Of a stretch of 46,366 bases of DNA, positions 11,190 to 19,113 are shown one piece after another (position 1 is the stretch's first letter; the number at the start of each line of letters is the position of its first letter). The position numbers were made by a program, and so were the translations under genes. The stretch comes from an uncultured Burkholderiales bacterium (GTDB taxonomy: Bacteria > Pseudomonadota > Gammaproteobacteria > Burkholderiales > Burkholderiaceae_C): the NCBI GenBank assembly GCA_903830725.1, contig CAIKVH010000122.1, positions 1-46,366 on the forward strand, in the 5' to 3' direction. The notes under the pieces were generated by a model that worked only from the letters and a program-made list of their open reading frames with translations, did not search any database and had not been told where the DNA came from.

Positions 11190-12008
11190 TCATTTCTCGA
11201 CAAACCCATGCGGTCCCATGGCCACGAAAGCCCCGCCCTGTTTTTGGGCCACTGGATCACTCAAGTCTGCAGAGGTGGTTCGGGCGTACACGGCTTGCTT
11301 GAAAATATCTGACGAGTCCTTGGGGTGAAAGCCAACGTGTTTTGCTCGGCTGTTATCCCACCAACTCACAGAGTTGTTGGAGGCACCGAAGATGATGGAG
11401 TGACCAAGAACCGGCGTGCTCAAGCACGCCGTAATAAGTCTGTGAAGGTCATCATAGCTTAGCCAAGTGGCAAGCATTCTGCGGTCTTTAGGCTCGGGAA
11501 ATGAGGAGCCAATTCGAATGCAAGCCGTTTCAATACCGTATCTGTCAAAATAAAACCTTGAAAGATCTTCCCCAAAGGCTTTGCTAACACCGTATAAACC
11601 GTCGGGGCGCGGTGGATCATCTGCCGTGATGGTTTCGCCCTGCGAGTAAAAACCCGTAACGTGATTGGAGCTAGCAAATACGATTCTTCTAACCCCGTGC
11701 ATTCGTGCGGACTCGTAAAGGTTGTAAACCCCAAGTAAATTGGCTTGCAAAATTGGACCAAATGGGCCCTCAACTGAAACTCCCCCCATATGCACCACTG
11801 CGTCCACATCCTTCAGGGCGGCGAATACGGCCTTCGAATCTGCCAAATCCGCAAGCATCACCTCTTCTGATTGCTCCGCAGGGGCTACGTTTACAACATC
11901 TGAGAGTCGCAAAATGGAGCAGTTAGCTTTCAGACGGCTTCTAAGGGCTTTGCCTAAACCACCAGCTGCGCCGGTCAGGAGAATTCGGTGATGAGTAGGT
12001 GTATTCAT
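11190..12008 (-). CDS. udh: Uronate dehydrogenase (Udh), SDR family
   Basis: NAD-dependent enzyme that oxidises D-galacturonate or D-glucuronate to the aldaro-lactone. The short-chain dehydrogenase fold is clear: TGAAGGLGKALR for nucleotide binding, SSN at 113-115 and the catalytic pair Y139/K143. Motifs typical of Udh are FASSNHVTGFY, RPDGLYGVSKAFGEDL, RIGSSFPEP and WLSYDDLHRL, plus the SWWDN tryptophans. The length of 272 aa is normal. It is the first gene of the minus-strand block, and its product would be opened to galactarate or glucarate and passed to GarD. No aldarolactonase is seen in the window. It diverges from the ABC importer, sharing 196 bases of intergenic DNA. Confidence 0.9.
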   Translation of the reverse strand: MNTPTHHRILLTGAAGGLGKALRSRLKANCSILRLSDVVNVAPAEQSEEVMLADLADSKAVFAALKDVDAVVHMGGVSVEGPFGPILQANLLGVYNLYESARMHGVRRIVFASSNHVTGFYSQGETITADDPPRPDGLYGVSKAFGEDLSRFYFDRYGIETACIRIGSSFPEPKDRRMLATWLSYDDLHRLITACLSTPVLGHSIIFGASNNSVSWWDNSRAKHVGFHPKDSSDIFKQAVYARTTSADLSDPVAQKQGGAFVAMGPHGFVEK

Positions 12009-12135
12009 GGTGTAAAGGTAGGTTGATAGAAGATTTTCGGTGGAAATGATAGGTTATCGTTAGATCAAGGGGAACAATTCATAAAATTTAGCGATAATGT
12101 TAGCAGAGGCTAATATCTCAACTTTGCCATCCTTT

Positions 12136-12169
12136 CTTAGTTCCTTATTAAGGTATTTGCTAAGCTTAG
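12136..12169 (+). promoter_or_regulatory. Structured leader before the ABC binding-protein gene
   Basis: CTTAG (12136-12140) can pair with CTAAG (12160-12164) around an inner CCTT/AAGG hairpin, and CTAAGCTTAG (12160-12169) is a perfect ten-base palindrome. These lie 36-69 bases before the ATG in the udh/ABC divergent region. They could be an operator or an mRNA leader structure. Function is not known. Confidence 0.3.
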
Positions 12170-12204
12170 GCAGAGCTTTTAAATTTGAATCTCGGAGACA
12201 AGAC

Positions 12205-13392
12205 ATGTTCAAAATTGGTAAACGAACTTTTGCCCAACAGTTGGTTAAGACTGCTTTGGGTATTGCGGCATTTTCTTCGCTCATTGCTTTTGCTGATGAG
12301 CCATTTAAGATCGGGCTAATTTTGCCTATGACAGGGCAAGCAGCCACTACGGGCAAGCAAGTTGAGGCGGGTGTGCGTTTGTATATGGCTCAAAACTCTG
12401 GCAAGATCGCTGGACGAACCGTTGAGTTAATTGTCAAAGACGACACGGGGTTGCCTGATGTAACAAAGCGCATTGCTCAGGAACTCGTTGTCAACGATAA
12501 GGTGGACGTATTAGCGGGATTTGGTTTAACCCCACTTGCACTTGCTACAGCACCCATTGCAACTCAGTCCAAAACACCATTAGTCGTAATGGCGGCGGCT
12601 ACATCAAGTATCACGCTTGCCTCTCCATACATTATTCGCACCAGTTTCGCTCTCCCGCAAGCCGCGGTGACGATGGGGGATTGGGCTGCTAAAAATGGCA
12701 TTAAGCGTGCAGTCACTTTAGTATCGGATTACGGCCCTGGAATTGATGCTGAGAAATTCTTCAGAGAACGTCTTATGTTGAACGGTGGACAAATTTTGGA
12801 AGCCATGCGCGTACCCCTGCGCAATGCGGACTTTGCCCCGTTTTTACAAAAGGTGCGTGATTTAAAGCCAGAGGCCCTATTTGTTTTTGTACCCTCTGGA
12901 CAGGGTACGCAAGTGATGAAGCAATTTGCGGAACGAGGCTTGGATAAAACTGGTATCAAATTAATTGGTACTGGCGACGTGACCGATGATGATTTGCTTA
13001 ACGCTATAGGAGAGGTAGCCTTAGGAACGGTTACCGCGCATCATTATTCAGCGACTCATAAATCTCCAACAAATCAAAAGTTTGTTGAAGCGTTTGAAAA
13101 AGCAAACAATAAAATGCGTCCTAACTTTATGGCTGTTGCTGGTTACGACGGTACAAGAGTAATTTACGAAGCCTTAAAGGCTACAAAAGGTAAGGCCGGT
13201 GGTGATGCTTTGTTGGCGGCTATGAAGGGGCAGATATTTGAGAGCCCAAGGGGCCCAATGTTTATTGATGCGCAAACGCGTGATGTTGTGCACAATATGT
13301 ACATCAGGAAAGTTGAGAAAATCAACGGCGAGTTCTACAACACAGAATTTGAGACTATTAAGGATGTGAAGGATCCAGGCAAATCTCAATAA
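12205..13392 (+). CDS. Branched-chain-type ABC transporter substrate-binding protein
   Basis: Periplasmic receptor of the LivJ/LivK-like (type I) class, 395 aa. The signal peptide runs to about residue 29 (IAFADE), then FKIGLILPMTGQAATTGKQ opens the receptor fold. The open frame reaches back to 12097, but the signal sequence and GGAG at 12194-12197, seven bases before the ATG, set the start at 12205. It heads a five-gene importer with livH, livM, livG and livF. Such receptors in Burkholderiales often take aromatic acids or amides rather than amino acids, and the lig cluster downstream favours an aromatic acid. The ligand cannot be read directly. Confidence 0.88.
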   Translation: MFKIGKRTFAQQLVKTALGIAAFSSLIAFADEPFKIGLILPMTGQAATTGKQVEAGVRLYMAQNSGKIAGRTVELIVKDDTGLPDVTKRIAQELVVNDKVDVLAGFGLTPLALATAPIATQSKTPLVVMAAATSSITLASPYIIRTSFALPQAAVTMGDWAAKNGIKRAVTLVSDYGPGIDAEKFFRERLMLNGGQILEAMRVPLRNADFAPFLQKVRDLKPEALFVFVPSGQGTQVMKQFAERGLDKTGIKLIGTGDVTDDDLLNAIGEVALGTVTAHHYSATHKSPTNQKFVEAFEKANNKMRPNFMAVAGYDGTRVIYEALKATKGKAGGDALLAAMKGQIFESPRGPMFIDAQTRDVVHNMYIRKVEKINGEFYNTEFETIKDVKDPGKSQ

Positions 13393-13406
13393 CAAAGAGT
13401 CTTTGT

Positions 13407-13455
13407 AAGAGAGGGAGGGGGTGATTCAGTTTGAGTTGCCTCGTCCTCTCTTTTT
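13407..13455 (+). terminator. Hairpin with T-run after the ABC binding-protein gene
   Basis: AAGAGAGG (13407-13414) pairs with CCTCTCTT (13445-13452), a second GAGG/CCTC stem can form inside it, and TTTTT (13451-13455) overlaps the 3' arm and follows it. It lies between the binding-protein stop and livH on the same strand, so it probably lowers permease expression relative to the receptor. Confidence 0.75.
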
Positions 13456-13504
13456 CGTTTTACTTAGTTAATTTTCAGTATTCAATTTAAGCCCATTCCC
13501 AACC

Positions 13505-14377
13505 ATGTTGACTATTCTCTTTGACGGTGTTGCTTATGGCATGCTACTGTTTGTGCTGGCTGTAGGTTTGGCTGTAACCCTTGGGCTAATGAACTTCATC
13601 AATCTAGCGCATGGCGCTTTTGCCATGTTGGGTGGCTATTGCACTGTTTTGTTAATGCAGCGTTTTGATGTTCCCTTTCTTATTTGCCTACCCCTAGCAT
13701 TTTTAGTCTGTGCGGTCTTGGGGGCATTCCTTGAGCGCACCTTATACCGACCACTTTACAACAGACCTCATCTCGATCAAGTTTTGTTCTCAATAGGTCT
13801 TGCATTTATGGCTGTTGCCGGCGCCGACTACTTAATGGGTTCCGGACAACAAAACATCCAACTCCCGCATTGGTTAAAGGGGCGAACCGAAATCGGCGAG
13901 GATCCCTGGACACTTGGGATGGGGCATTACAGATTATTGATTATTTTAATTTGTGCTTTGCTAACCGTTTTGCTCCAAAGCACACTTACGAAAACCCGGT
14001 TCGGAAGTCAGCTTAGGGCCTCTGTGGACGATCCCGTCGTTGCGTCCGGTTTGGGTATTAACGTGAATAAAGTATTTTTGTTAACCTTTGCAGTTGGTTC
14101 TGGTCTAGCAGGGCTTGGAGGAGCGTTAGGGGCTGAGGTTCTATCCATTGATCCTATATTCCCTTTGAAATACATGATTTATTTTTTAATTGTTGTCTCT
14201 GTTGGCGGAACATCCTCTATAACGGGTCCTTTGTTAGCAGCCTTGTTACTCGGAATAGCGGATGTGGCTGGTAAATATTACGTTCCCAAGCTAGGCGGGT
14301 TTATCGTTTACTCACTCATGATTGTTATTTTATTGTGGCGTCCTCAAGGACTATTCTCAAGAGGAGGTAAGTCATGA
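13505..14377 (+). CDS. livH: Branched-chain-type ABC permease LivH
   Basis: Inner-membrane permease of 290 aa, one of the two channel subunits of the importer. Its hydrophobic segments and the motifs GLMNFINLAHGAFAMLGGY, RPLYNRPHLDQVLFSIGL and the terminal LWRPQGLFSR are typical of LivH. No good ribosome binding site precedes the ATG, which fits lower expression after the upstream hairpin. It overlaps livM by four bases (ATGA). It would work with LivM, LivG and LivF and the receptor encoded just upstream. Confidence 0.93.
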   Translation: MLTILFDGVAYGMLLFVLAVGLAVTLGLMNFINLAHGAFAMLGGYCTVLLMQRFDVPFLICLPLAFLVCAVLGAFLERTLYRPLYNRPHLDQVLFSIGLAFMAVAGADYLMGSGQQNIQLPHWLKGRTEIGEDPWTLGMGHYRLLIILICALLTVLLQSTLTKTRFGSQLRASVDDPVVASGLGINVNKVFLLTFAVGSGLAGLGGALGAEVLSIDPIFPLKYMIYFLIVVSVGGTSSITGPLLAALLLGIADVAGKYYVPKLGGFIVYSLMIVILLWRPQGLFSRGGKS

Positions 14378-15396
14378 GTACCTCAAAGTCCTTGGATTTA
14401 TTGCGTTCTTCGTTGCGCAGAACTTCAAAAATCAAGTTGACCGAGATCGTGTTTTGGGCAGTCGCCTTTGCAACCCCTTTTATCTTTCCTAGTCATAACA
14501 TGATGATTAGTGAAATTGCAATTACAGCTTTATTTGCCTTATCCCTTGATTTGGTCCTTGGCTATACCGGAATAGTTTCCCTCGGGCATGCAGCTTTTTT
14601 TGGTTTTGGTGTCTATAGTGCGGCTTTATTTGCTAAGTTTTTCATTGCTGATCCCTTGGTTGGATTGTTAGTATGCGGCGTACTTGCAGGCATACTGGGT
14701 TGGATCTGTAGTTTTACTATTTTGCGGGGCAGTGACTTAACCCGGCTCATGGTGACGCTTGGTGTGGCGCTTATTCTTTTAGAGTTGGCCAATCAAATGG
14801 ATTGGTTAACGGGTGGATCTGACGGTTTGCAGGGCGTGCTTATTGGACCAGTGCTTGGCCTATTTGAATTTGATTTAACGGGGCAGACTGCAGCGCTTTA
14901 TTCAATTAGTGTCGCGTTGGTTCTATTTTTGTTTGTTCGTAAGTTGGTTAATTCCCCGTGGGGATTCACCCTAAGGGTGATTAGAGACAACCGATTAAGA
15001 GCGATGGCAATTGGTGTACCCGTATCAAAGATTTTAATTAGCGTTTACACACTAGCCGCCTGCATTGCCGGCGTTGCAGGCGGGGTTCTCGCGCAAACGA
15101 CTGGCTTTGCTTCCTTGGATGTTTTTGCGTTTGACCGTTCCGCAGATTTAATGTTGATGCTTGTGATCGGCGGAGTGGGTTGGCTATACGGTGGTATTGC
15201 TGGTGCAATTATTTTTAAAATCCTCCAAAGTGAACTATCTGCTGTAACGCCGCAGTACTGGATGTTTTGGATTGGGCTGCTCTTAATCATACTTGTGCAT
15301 GTCGGTCGCGATAGGATCAAGGGCTGGTTCAAGCCGCTAGGCCTCTTTAGCGGTGGCGTAAGTTCTGCTGTAAAAGAGGAGGGGAGTGGATCATGA
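14374..15396 (+). CDS. livM: Branched-chain-type ABC permease LivM
   Basis: Second channel subunit, 340 aa, with about nine hydrophobic stretches. LivM motifs include ALSLDLVLGYTGIVSLGHAAFFG, GGSDGLQG and IRDNRLRAMAIGVPV. GGAGGT just before the ATG is a strong ribosome binding site. It overlaps livH and livG by four bases each, so the three genes are translationally coupled. Confidence 0.93.
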   Translation: MSTSKSLDLLRSSLRRTSKIKLTEIVFWAVAFATPFIFPSHNMMISEIAITALFALSLDLVLGYTGIVSLGHAAFFGFGVYSAALFAKFFIADPLVGLLVCGVLAGILGWICSFTILRGSDLTRLMVTLGVALILLELANQMDWLTGGSDGLQGVLIGPVLGLFEFDLTGQTAALYSISVALVLFLFVRKLVNSPWGFTLRVIRDNRLRAMAIGVPVSKILISVYTLAACIAGVAGGVLAQTTGFASLDVFAFDRSADLMLMLVIGGVGWLYGGIAGAIIFKILQSELSAVTPQYWMFWIGLLLIILVHVGRDRIKGWFKPLGLFSGGVSSAVKEEGSGS

Positions 15397-16181
15397 GTAC
15401 GCCCCATACAACCCCTGAGAACGTCTTATCGGCGTTGGGTTTAGTCAAAACCTTTGGTGGCATTAAGGCCACTCAGGACGTAACGCTTAACATTAAACAC
15501 GGCGCGCGTCACGCCCTTATAGGTCCCAATGGCGCTGGTAAAACAACGCTTATCAATTTATTAACTGGCGTATTAAAACCCACTAGTGGTCGTATTGAAC
15601 TATTGGGCGAAGATATTTCTGATTTGAGTCCTCATCTTCGCGTACGTCGCGGATTGGTTAGAACTTTCCAAATTAATCAACTCTTTGACACTTTAACCCC
15701 CCTAGAAACGCTCTCCCTAGTCGTCTCCCAACACATGGGCAAAGGAAGTGTGTGGTACACGCCTATGGGCCAAAGTGATGAGGTACTAGCTCGGGTTCAC
15801 GAACTCTTGACTCAGTTTAGACTTTACGAAGTGATGGATACAAAGACCTCACTCATGTCTTACGGTAAACGAAGGTTGCTCGAGATGGCGATTGCCCTTG
15901 CTTGTAACCCCCGAGTACTGTTACTGGATGAGCCCGTAGCAGGGGTACCAACTGGTGAGCGCGATGAACTCCTTGCTACGGTTGCAGCGTTACCTGCCGA
16001 TGTATCCATCCTATTGATTGAGCACGATATGGATTTAGTATTTAATTTCGCGACTCACATGACTGTTTTGGTCAATGGTGCTGTACTCACAGAGGGCTCG
16101 CCCGAGGAGATCGCAAATGACCCCTTAGTCAAAGCAGTCTACTTGGGGCATACACAGATCGAGGGGCATACGTATGTATGA
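15393..16181 (+). CDS. livG: Branched-chain-type ABC ATPase LivG
   Basis: Cytoplasmic ATPase of the importer, 262 aa. Walker A is GPNGAGKTT and Walker B is VLLLDEPVAG, followed by the switch histidine in LIEHDM. The signature loop reads LMSYGKRRLLEMA instead of the classical LSGGQ, a common LivG variant. The C-terminal GSPEEIANDPLVKAVYLG is characteristic. It overlaps livM by four bases and livF by eight. Confidence 0.93.
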   Translation: MSTPHTTPENVLSALGLVKTFGGIKATQDVTLNIKHGARHALIGPNGAGKTTLINLLTGVLKPTSGRIELLGEDISDLSPHLRVRRGLVRTFQINQLFDTLTPLETLSLVVSQHMGKGSVWYTPMGQSDEVLARVHELLTQFRLYEVMDTKTSLMSYGKRRLLEMAIALACNPRVLLLDEPVAGVPTGERDELLATVAALPADVSILLIEHDMDLVFNFATHMTVLVNGAVLTEGSPEEIANDPLVKAVYLGHTQIEGHTYV

Positions 16182-16902
16182 TCTGCTGAGAGTTCAGAGC
16201 CTAAGCGCTGGGTACGGGGAATCCGTTGTCTTAAACAACGTTAGTTTCTCAATTGCTGCCGGTCAAACCTTAGCACTTTTAGGTCGAAACGGAGTTGGTA
16301 AAACAACCCTTATTAACACCCTTGCTGGTGCTACGCGTATGCATTCGGGGAGCATAGAGTTAGACGGCGTTGAAATACAGAAACTTCCCTCATTCAAACG
16401 CGTGAGCTCTCTCTCAAAAGGTGGTATTGGGTGGGTGCCACAGGAGCGAAATATTTTCAAATCCCTCACTGTTCATGAAAACTTAACAGCTGTTTACAGG
16501 GAAACAAATACAGATAAAGCCTGGTCACCTGAGCGTGTCTATGAATTCTTTCCAAGGCTCTTAGAGAGAAAAGGTAATTTGGGATCGCAACTATCGGGGG
16601 GGGAGCAGCAGATGTTGGCTATGGCGCGCGCACTTGTTGTTAACCCTAGGCTATTGCTTCTTGATGAACCCCTAGAGGGTCTTGCCCCCATTATTGTGGA
16701 GGAGTTACTTAAGGCAATTCGTTGGATTACGAGAGAGGAGGGGCTGTCTGCGATCATCGTAGAGCAACATCCTCAGATGATTCTTGCTATTTCAGATGAA
16801 GCGATTGTGCTTGAAAAAGGATCCATCGTTCACCGAGAGAGTGCATCAACGCTTAGTAAAAATCAGCAGGCTTTGGATAGATTTCTAGGTGTTACGCGGT
16901 AA
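16174..16902 (+). CDS. livF: Branched-chain-type ABC ATPase LivF
   Basis: Second ATPase of the importer, 242 aa, forming a heterodimer with LivG. Walker A is GRNGVGKTT, the signature is LSGGEQQMLAMARAL and Walker B is LLLLDEPLEG. GWVPQERNIFKSLTV is the LivF-typical Q-loop region. It starts inside the end of livG, and a Bug receptor gene follows 41 bases later on the same strand. Confidence 0.93.
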   Translation: MYDLLRVQSLSAGYGESVVLNNVSFSIAAGQTLALLGRNGVGKTTLINTLAGATRMHSGSIELDGVEIQKLPSFKRVSSLSKGGIGWVPQERNIFKSLTVHENLTAVYRETNTDKAWSPERVYEFFPRLLERKGNLGSQLSGGEQQMLAMARALVVNPRLLLLDEPLEGLAPIIVEELLKAIRWITREEGLSAIIVEQHPQMILAISDEAIVLEKGSIVHRESASTLSKNQQALDRFLGVTR

Positions 16903-16943
16903 GCGTTGATTGAAAAAATATTCATTACAAGAAAGCCTAACCC

Positions 16944-17960
16944 ATGCAGGCATCTCGCAATTTACTAAGTTCAATTGTCAAAATATTTATAGCCTCCTTA
17001 TTGCTGATGGGGCTCAGTGTTACTTTCTCCTCCTTGTCTATAGCTGCACCCTTTGATAACGCTTCTTTTACGAAACAACCGTTTAAGATTGTTGTACCTT
17101 TTGGGGCCGGGGGGGTTGCAGACTTAACGGCGCGAGTTGTGGCTCAAGGTCTGTCTGAGCGTCTTGGGCAAGCAGTTATCGTTGAAAACAAGCCTGGCGC
17201 GGGGGGTATAGTTGCTGCGGATTTGGTGGCTAAATCAGAGCCCGATGGACATACCCTCTTTTTAATGTCAAACGGGACGGCTGTAAGTGCTGGGCTTTTT
17301 AAGTCCCTGCCTTACGACACGTTAAAAGACTTTGCGCCCGTCTCTTTACTCGCTACTTTTGATATGGCGATCGTTACTGCTGATAACTCGAAATTTAAGT
17401 CCTTGGGCGAATTAGTGAGTTTTGCTAAATCCCACCCTGGGGAGCTCAACATCGGTAGTGTGAATATCGGGAGCACTCAACACTTGGCAGCAGAGCTTTT
17501 CAAGAACGCCGCCGGTATAGATGTGCAAGTCATTGCGTTTAACGGTACTCCCGCGGTGATTACAGCACTAAGGGGTGGGCAAATTGATGTTGCGGTAGAA
17601 ATTCTTGCCCCTATCATTCCTCAGCTAAAAGGGCATTCATTGCGCGCTTTAGCCATCACGAGTGAGAAAAGATCGAGTTCAATGCCAGATGTGCCTACTG
17701 CTATTGAGTCGCAGATAAAGGGCATGATTGCAACATCCTGGAATGGTCTATCCGTTCCCGCTAAAACCCCTTTAGAAGCTATTGAGCGACTAAACAGGGA
17801 GGTTCAAGAGGTACTGAAAAATCCAGTAGTCAGGCAAAAATTACTAAACCTAAACGTAGACCCCAAGCCCACATCACCCCTTCAGGCTCAGGACTGGTTA
17901 AAAGCGGAGATGAAGACCTGGGCGCAGGTCATTGAGAGAGCCGGCATCGAGCGCCAGTGA
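16944..17960 (+). CDS. Bug/TctC-family periplasmic binding protein
   Basis: Second tricarboxylate-type orphan receptor in the window, 338 aa. The signal peptide is hydrophobic to about residue 34 (SIAAPFD). The Bug signature appears as QPFKIVVPFGAGGVADLTARVV, with KPGAGG and GHTLFLMSNGT following. It has no TctA/TctB partners nearby. Its place at the end of the liv operon, next to the lig regulator, suggests an aromatic or carboxylate ligand linked to protocatechuate catabolism, which is inference. It ends 15 bases from the stop of the convergent lysR gene and no terminator is visible between them. Confidence 0.88.
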   Translation: MQASRNLLSSIVKIFIASLLLMGLSVTFSSLSIAAPFDNASFTKQPFKIVVPFGAGGVADLTARVVAQGLSERLGQAVIVENKPGAGGIVAADLVAKSEPDGHTLFLMSNGTAVSAGLFKSLPYDTLKDFAPVSLLATFDMAIVTADNSKFKSLGELVSFAKSHPGELNIGSVNIGSTQHLAAELFKNAAGIDVQVIAFNGTPAVITALRGGQIDVAVEILAPIIPQLKGHSLRALAITSEKRSSSMPDVPTAIESQIKGMIATSWNGLSVPAKTPLEAIERLNREVQEVLKNPVVRQKLLNLNVDPKPTSPLQAQDWLKAEMKTWAQVIERAGIERQ

Positions 17961-17975
17961 GAATTCATACCTGCG

Positions 17976-18881
17976 TCAAGCAATCTTCTCCAGTGCTATG
18001 CGCTTAAGCAAATCAATGGTTTTGCGTTGAATATGCGTGCTAGGGCGCTTTGAGCTGGTCGCCAATGCAACTTGAATACCCAAATCAGGATTTCTGATTC
18101 TTCTTATCTTATAGGCTGAAGGACGGATTGAACTCGTCACTGCATGGCGGGTTAAGACGGCATTGCCAGCGCCGTCAGCGACAAGATCCAAAATGGCGGG
18201 CACCCCGTCTATCTCAAGGGTTATGTTGGCACTTAGCCCTAAACTTAAAAGTGCAGATTCCACATGCATTCGAATCGCGTTAGGGCGGCTTGGAATGACA
18301 AGTGGCTGACGCGCTATCTCCTGCATCTCTACATATAAATCCTGCGGCTCCTCCATCAACCCTGAGGGTCTAACGCTCACATAGACCAACTCCTCATTGA
18401 CCAGGTGTTCGGTTTGAAGTCCTGCTGAACTCGAGCCGTTATAAAGCAAAGCAATATCAAGCCGTGCGTTCAATAACTCCTCCTCCATGGCAGTTGAGAG
18501 TCCTTCCCGGATGCTTAAGTGTGCCTCAGGCATCTCTTGCCTAAACGCTCTTGTCAGGGGGACTGTGAGCGCTCTTGCCAGGCTAGGGGGCAGTCCCACT
18601 GCCACACGTCCCGTGAGTCCGCCCCTTAGGTGCAACAACTCCTCCTTGGCCCGCTCAAGTTGATGCAGTATTCCCCTTGCATGACCAAGGAGTAGCTTGC
18701 CAGCATCGGTGGGTGTTGCTCCTCTACCGTTTCGGATCAAAAGGTTTTGTCGCAGATTGACCTCGAGCAGTCTGATTTGTCGACTTAATGCCGGTTGTGC
18801 GATGCCTAACGCCTCTGATGCTCGGGTGAAGCTCTCCAACTCAGCAACGGTGATAAAGTATTGAAGCTGCTTTATATCCAT
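17976..18881 (-). CDS. LysR-type transcriptional regulator, probable regulator of the lig genes
   Basis: Cytoplasmic regulator of 301 aa. The N-terminal winged helix-turn-helix is clear at residues 1-60 (LQYFITVAELESFTRASEAL, then AQPALSRQIRLLE), and a LysR substrate domain starts at about residue 90. It is divergent from ligU across 232 bases, the classic layout for a LysR activator of an adjacent catabolic operon. In Sphingobium SYK-6 LigR plays this part; orthology to LigR is not shown here. A candidate binding site lies at 18940-18962. The inducer would be protocatechuate or a pathway intermediate by analogy. Confidence 0.88.
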   Translation of the reverse strand: MDIKQLQYFITVAELESFTRASEALGIAQPALSRQIRLLEVNLRQNLLIRNGRGATPTDAGKLLLGHARGILHQLERAKEELLHLRGGLTGRVAVGLPPSLARALTVPLTRAFRQEMPEAHLSIREGLSTAMEEELLNARLDIALLYNGSSSAGLQTEHLVNEELVYVSVRPSGLMEEPQDLYVEMQEIARQPLVIPSRPNAIRMHVESALLSLGLSANITLEIDGVPAILDLVADGAGNAVLTRHAVTSSIRPSAYKIRRIRNPDLGIQVALATSSKRPSTHIQRKTIDLLKRIALEKIA

Positions 18882-18939
18882 TAATTAACTATTAAGTATT
18901 CTTATATTCTTTAAAATTATATTAATTAGAAATTATTTT

Positions 18940-18962
18940 GCATAAGTGATTCTTAGGTATGC
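18940..18962. promoter_or_regulatory. Candidate LysR-type operator in the lysR-ligU intergenic region
   Basis: GCATA (18940-18944) and TATGC (18958-18962) form an interrupted dyad, with TAAG/CTTA nested inside it. T18943 and A18955 give the T-N11-A spacing of a LysR box. It lies about 60 bases before the regulator gene and about 150 before ligU, within very AT-rich DNA. Confidence 0.5.
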
Positions 18963-19012
18963 CTTAATTATATATCTGATAGATGCGGGGTATATTAGGA
19001 TATGAGGACAAA

Positions 19013-19072
19013 ATGAGGAATACTAGACGGGATTCATTTAAGCTGTCCACTGCGTTTGGGCAGTTAGGTTGA
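19013..19072 (+). CDS. Possible 19-codon leader ORF of the lig operon
   Basis: A short frame encodes MRNTRRDSFKLSTAFGQLG and is preceded by GAGG at 19004-19007, five bases before its ATG. Its TGA (19070-19072) falls inside the loop of the hairpin at 19054-19079, 41 bases before ligU. The geometry is that of a translation-linked attenuator, but there is no codon bias or conservation evidence, so it may be chance. Confidence 0.25.
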   Translation: MRNTRRDSFKLSTAFGQLG

Positions 19073-19086
19073 GCCAAACAGTTTTT
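19054..19086 (+). promoter_or_regulatory. Hairpin with T-run in the ligU leader
   Basis: GTTTGG (19054-19059) pairs with CCAAAC (19074-19079), followed two bases later by TTTTT (19082-19086). It looks like a weak intrinsic terminator placed before ligU, possibly an attenuator. The stem is short and the loop is 14 bases, so activity is uncertain. Confidence 0.35.
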
Positions 19087-19113
19087 ACAACTCTTTAAGA
19101 ATAGGTTTTTAGA

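Noticed and set aside
11060-11260. Short open frame overlapping the 3' end of udh
   Set aside because: It is out of frame with udh, lacks a ribosome binding site and has no recognisable similarity; the region is better read as the dctP leader.
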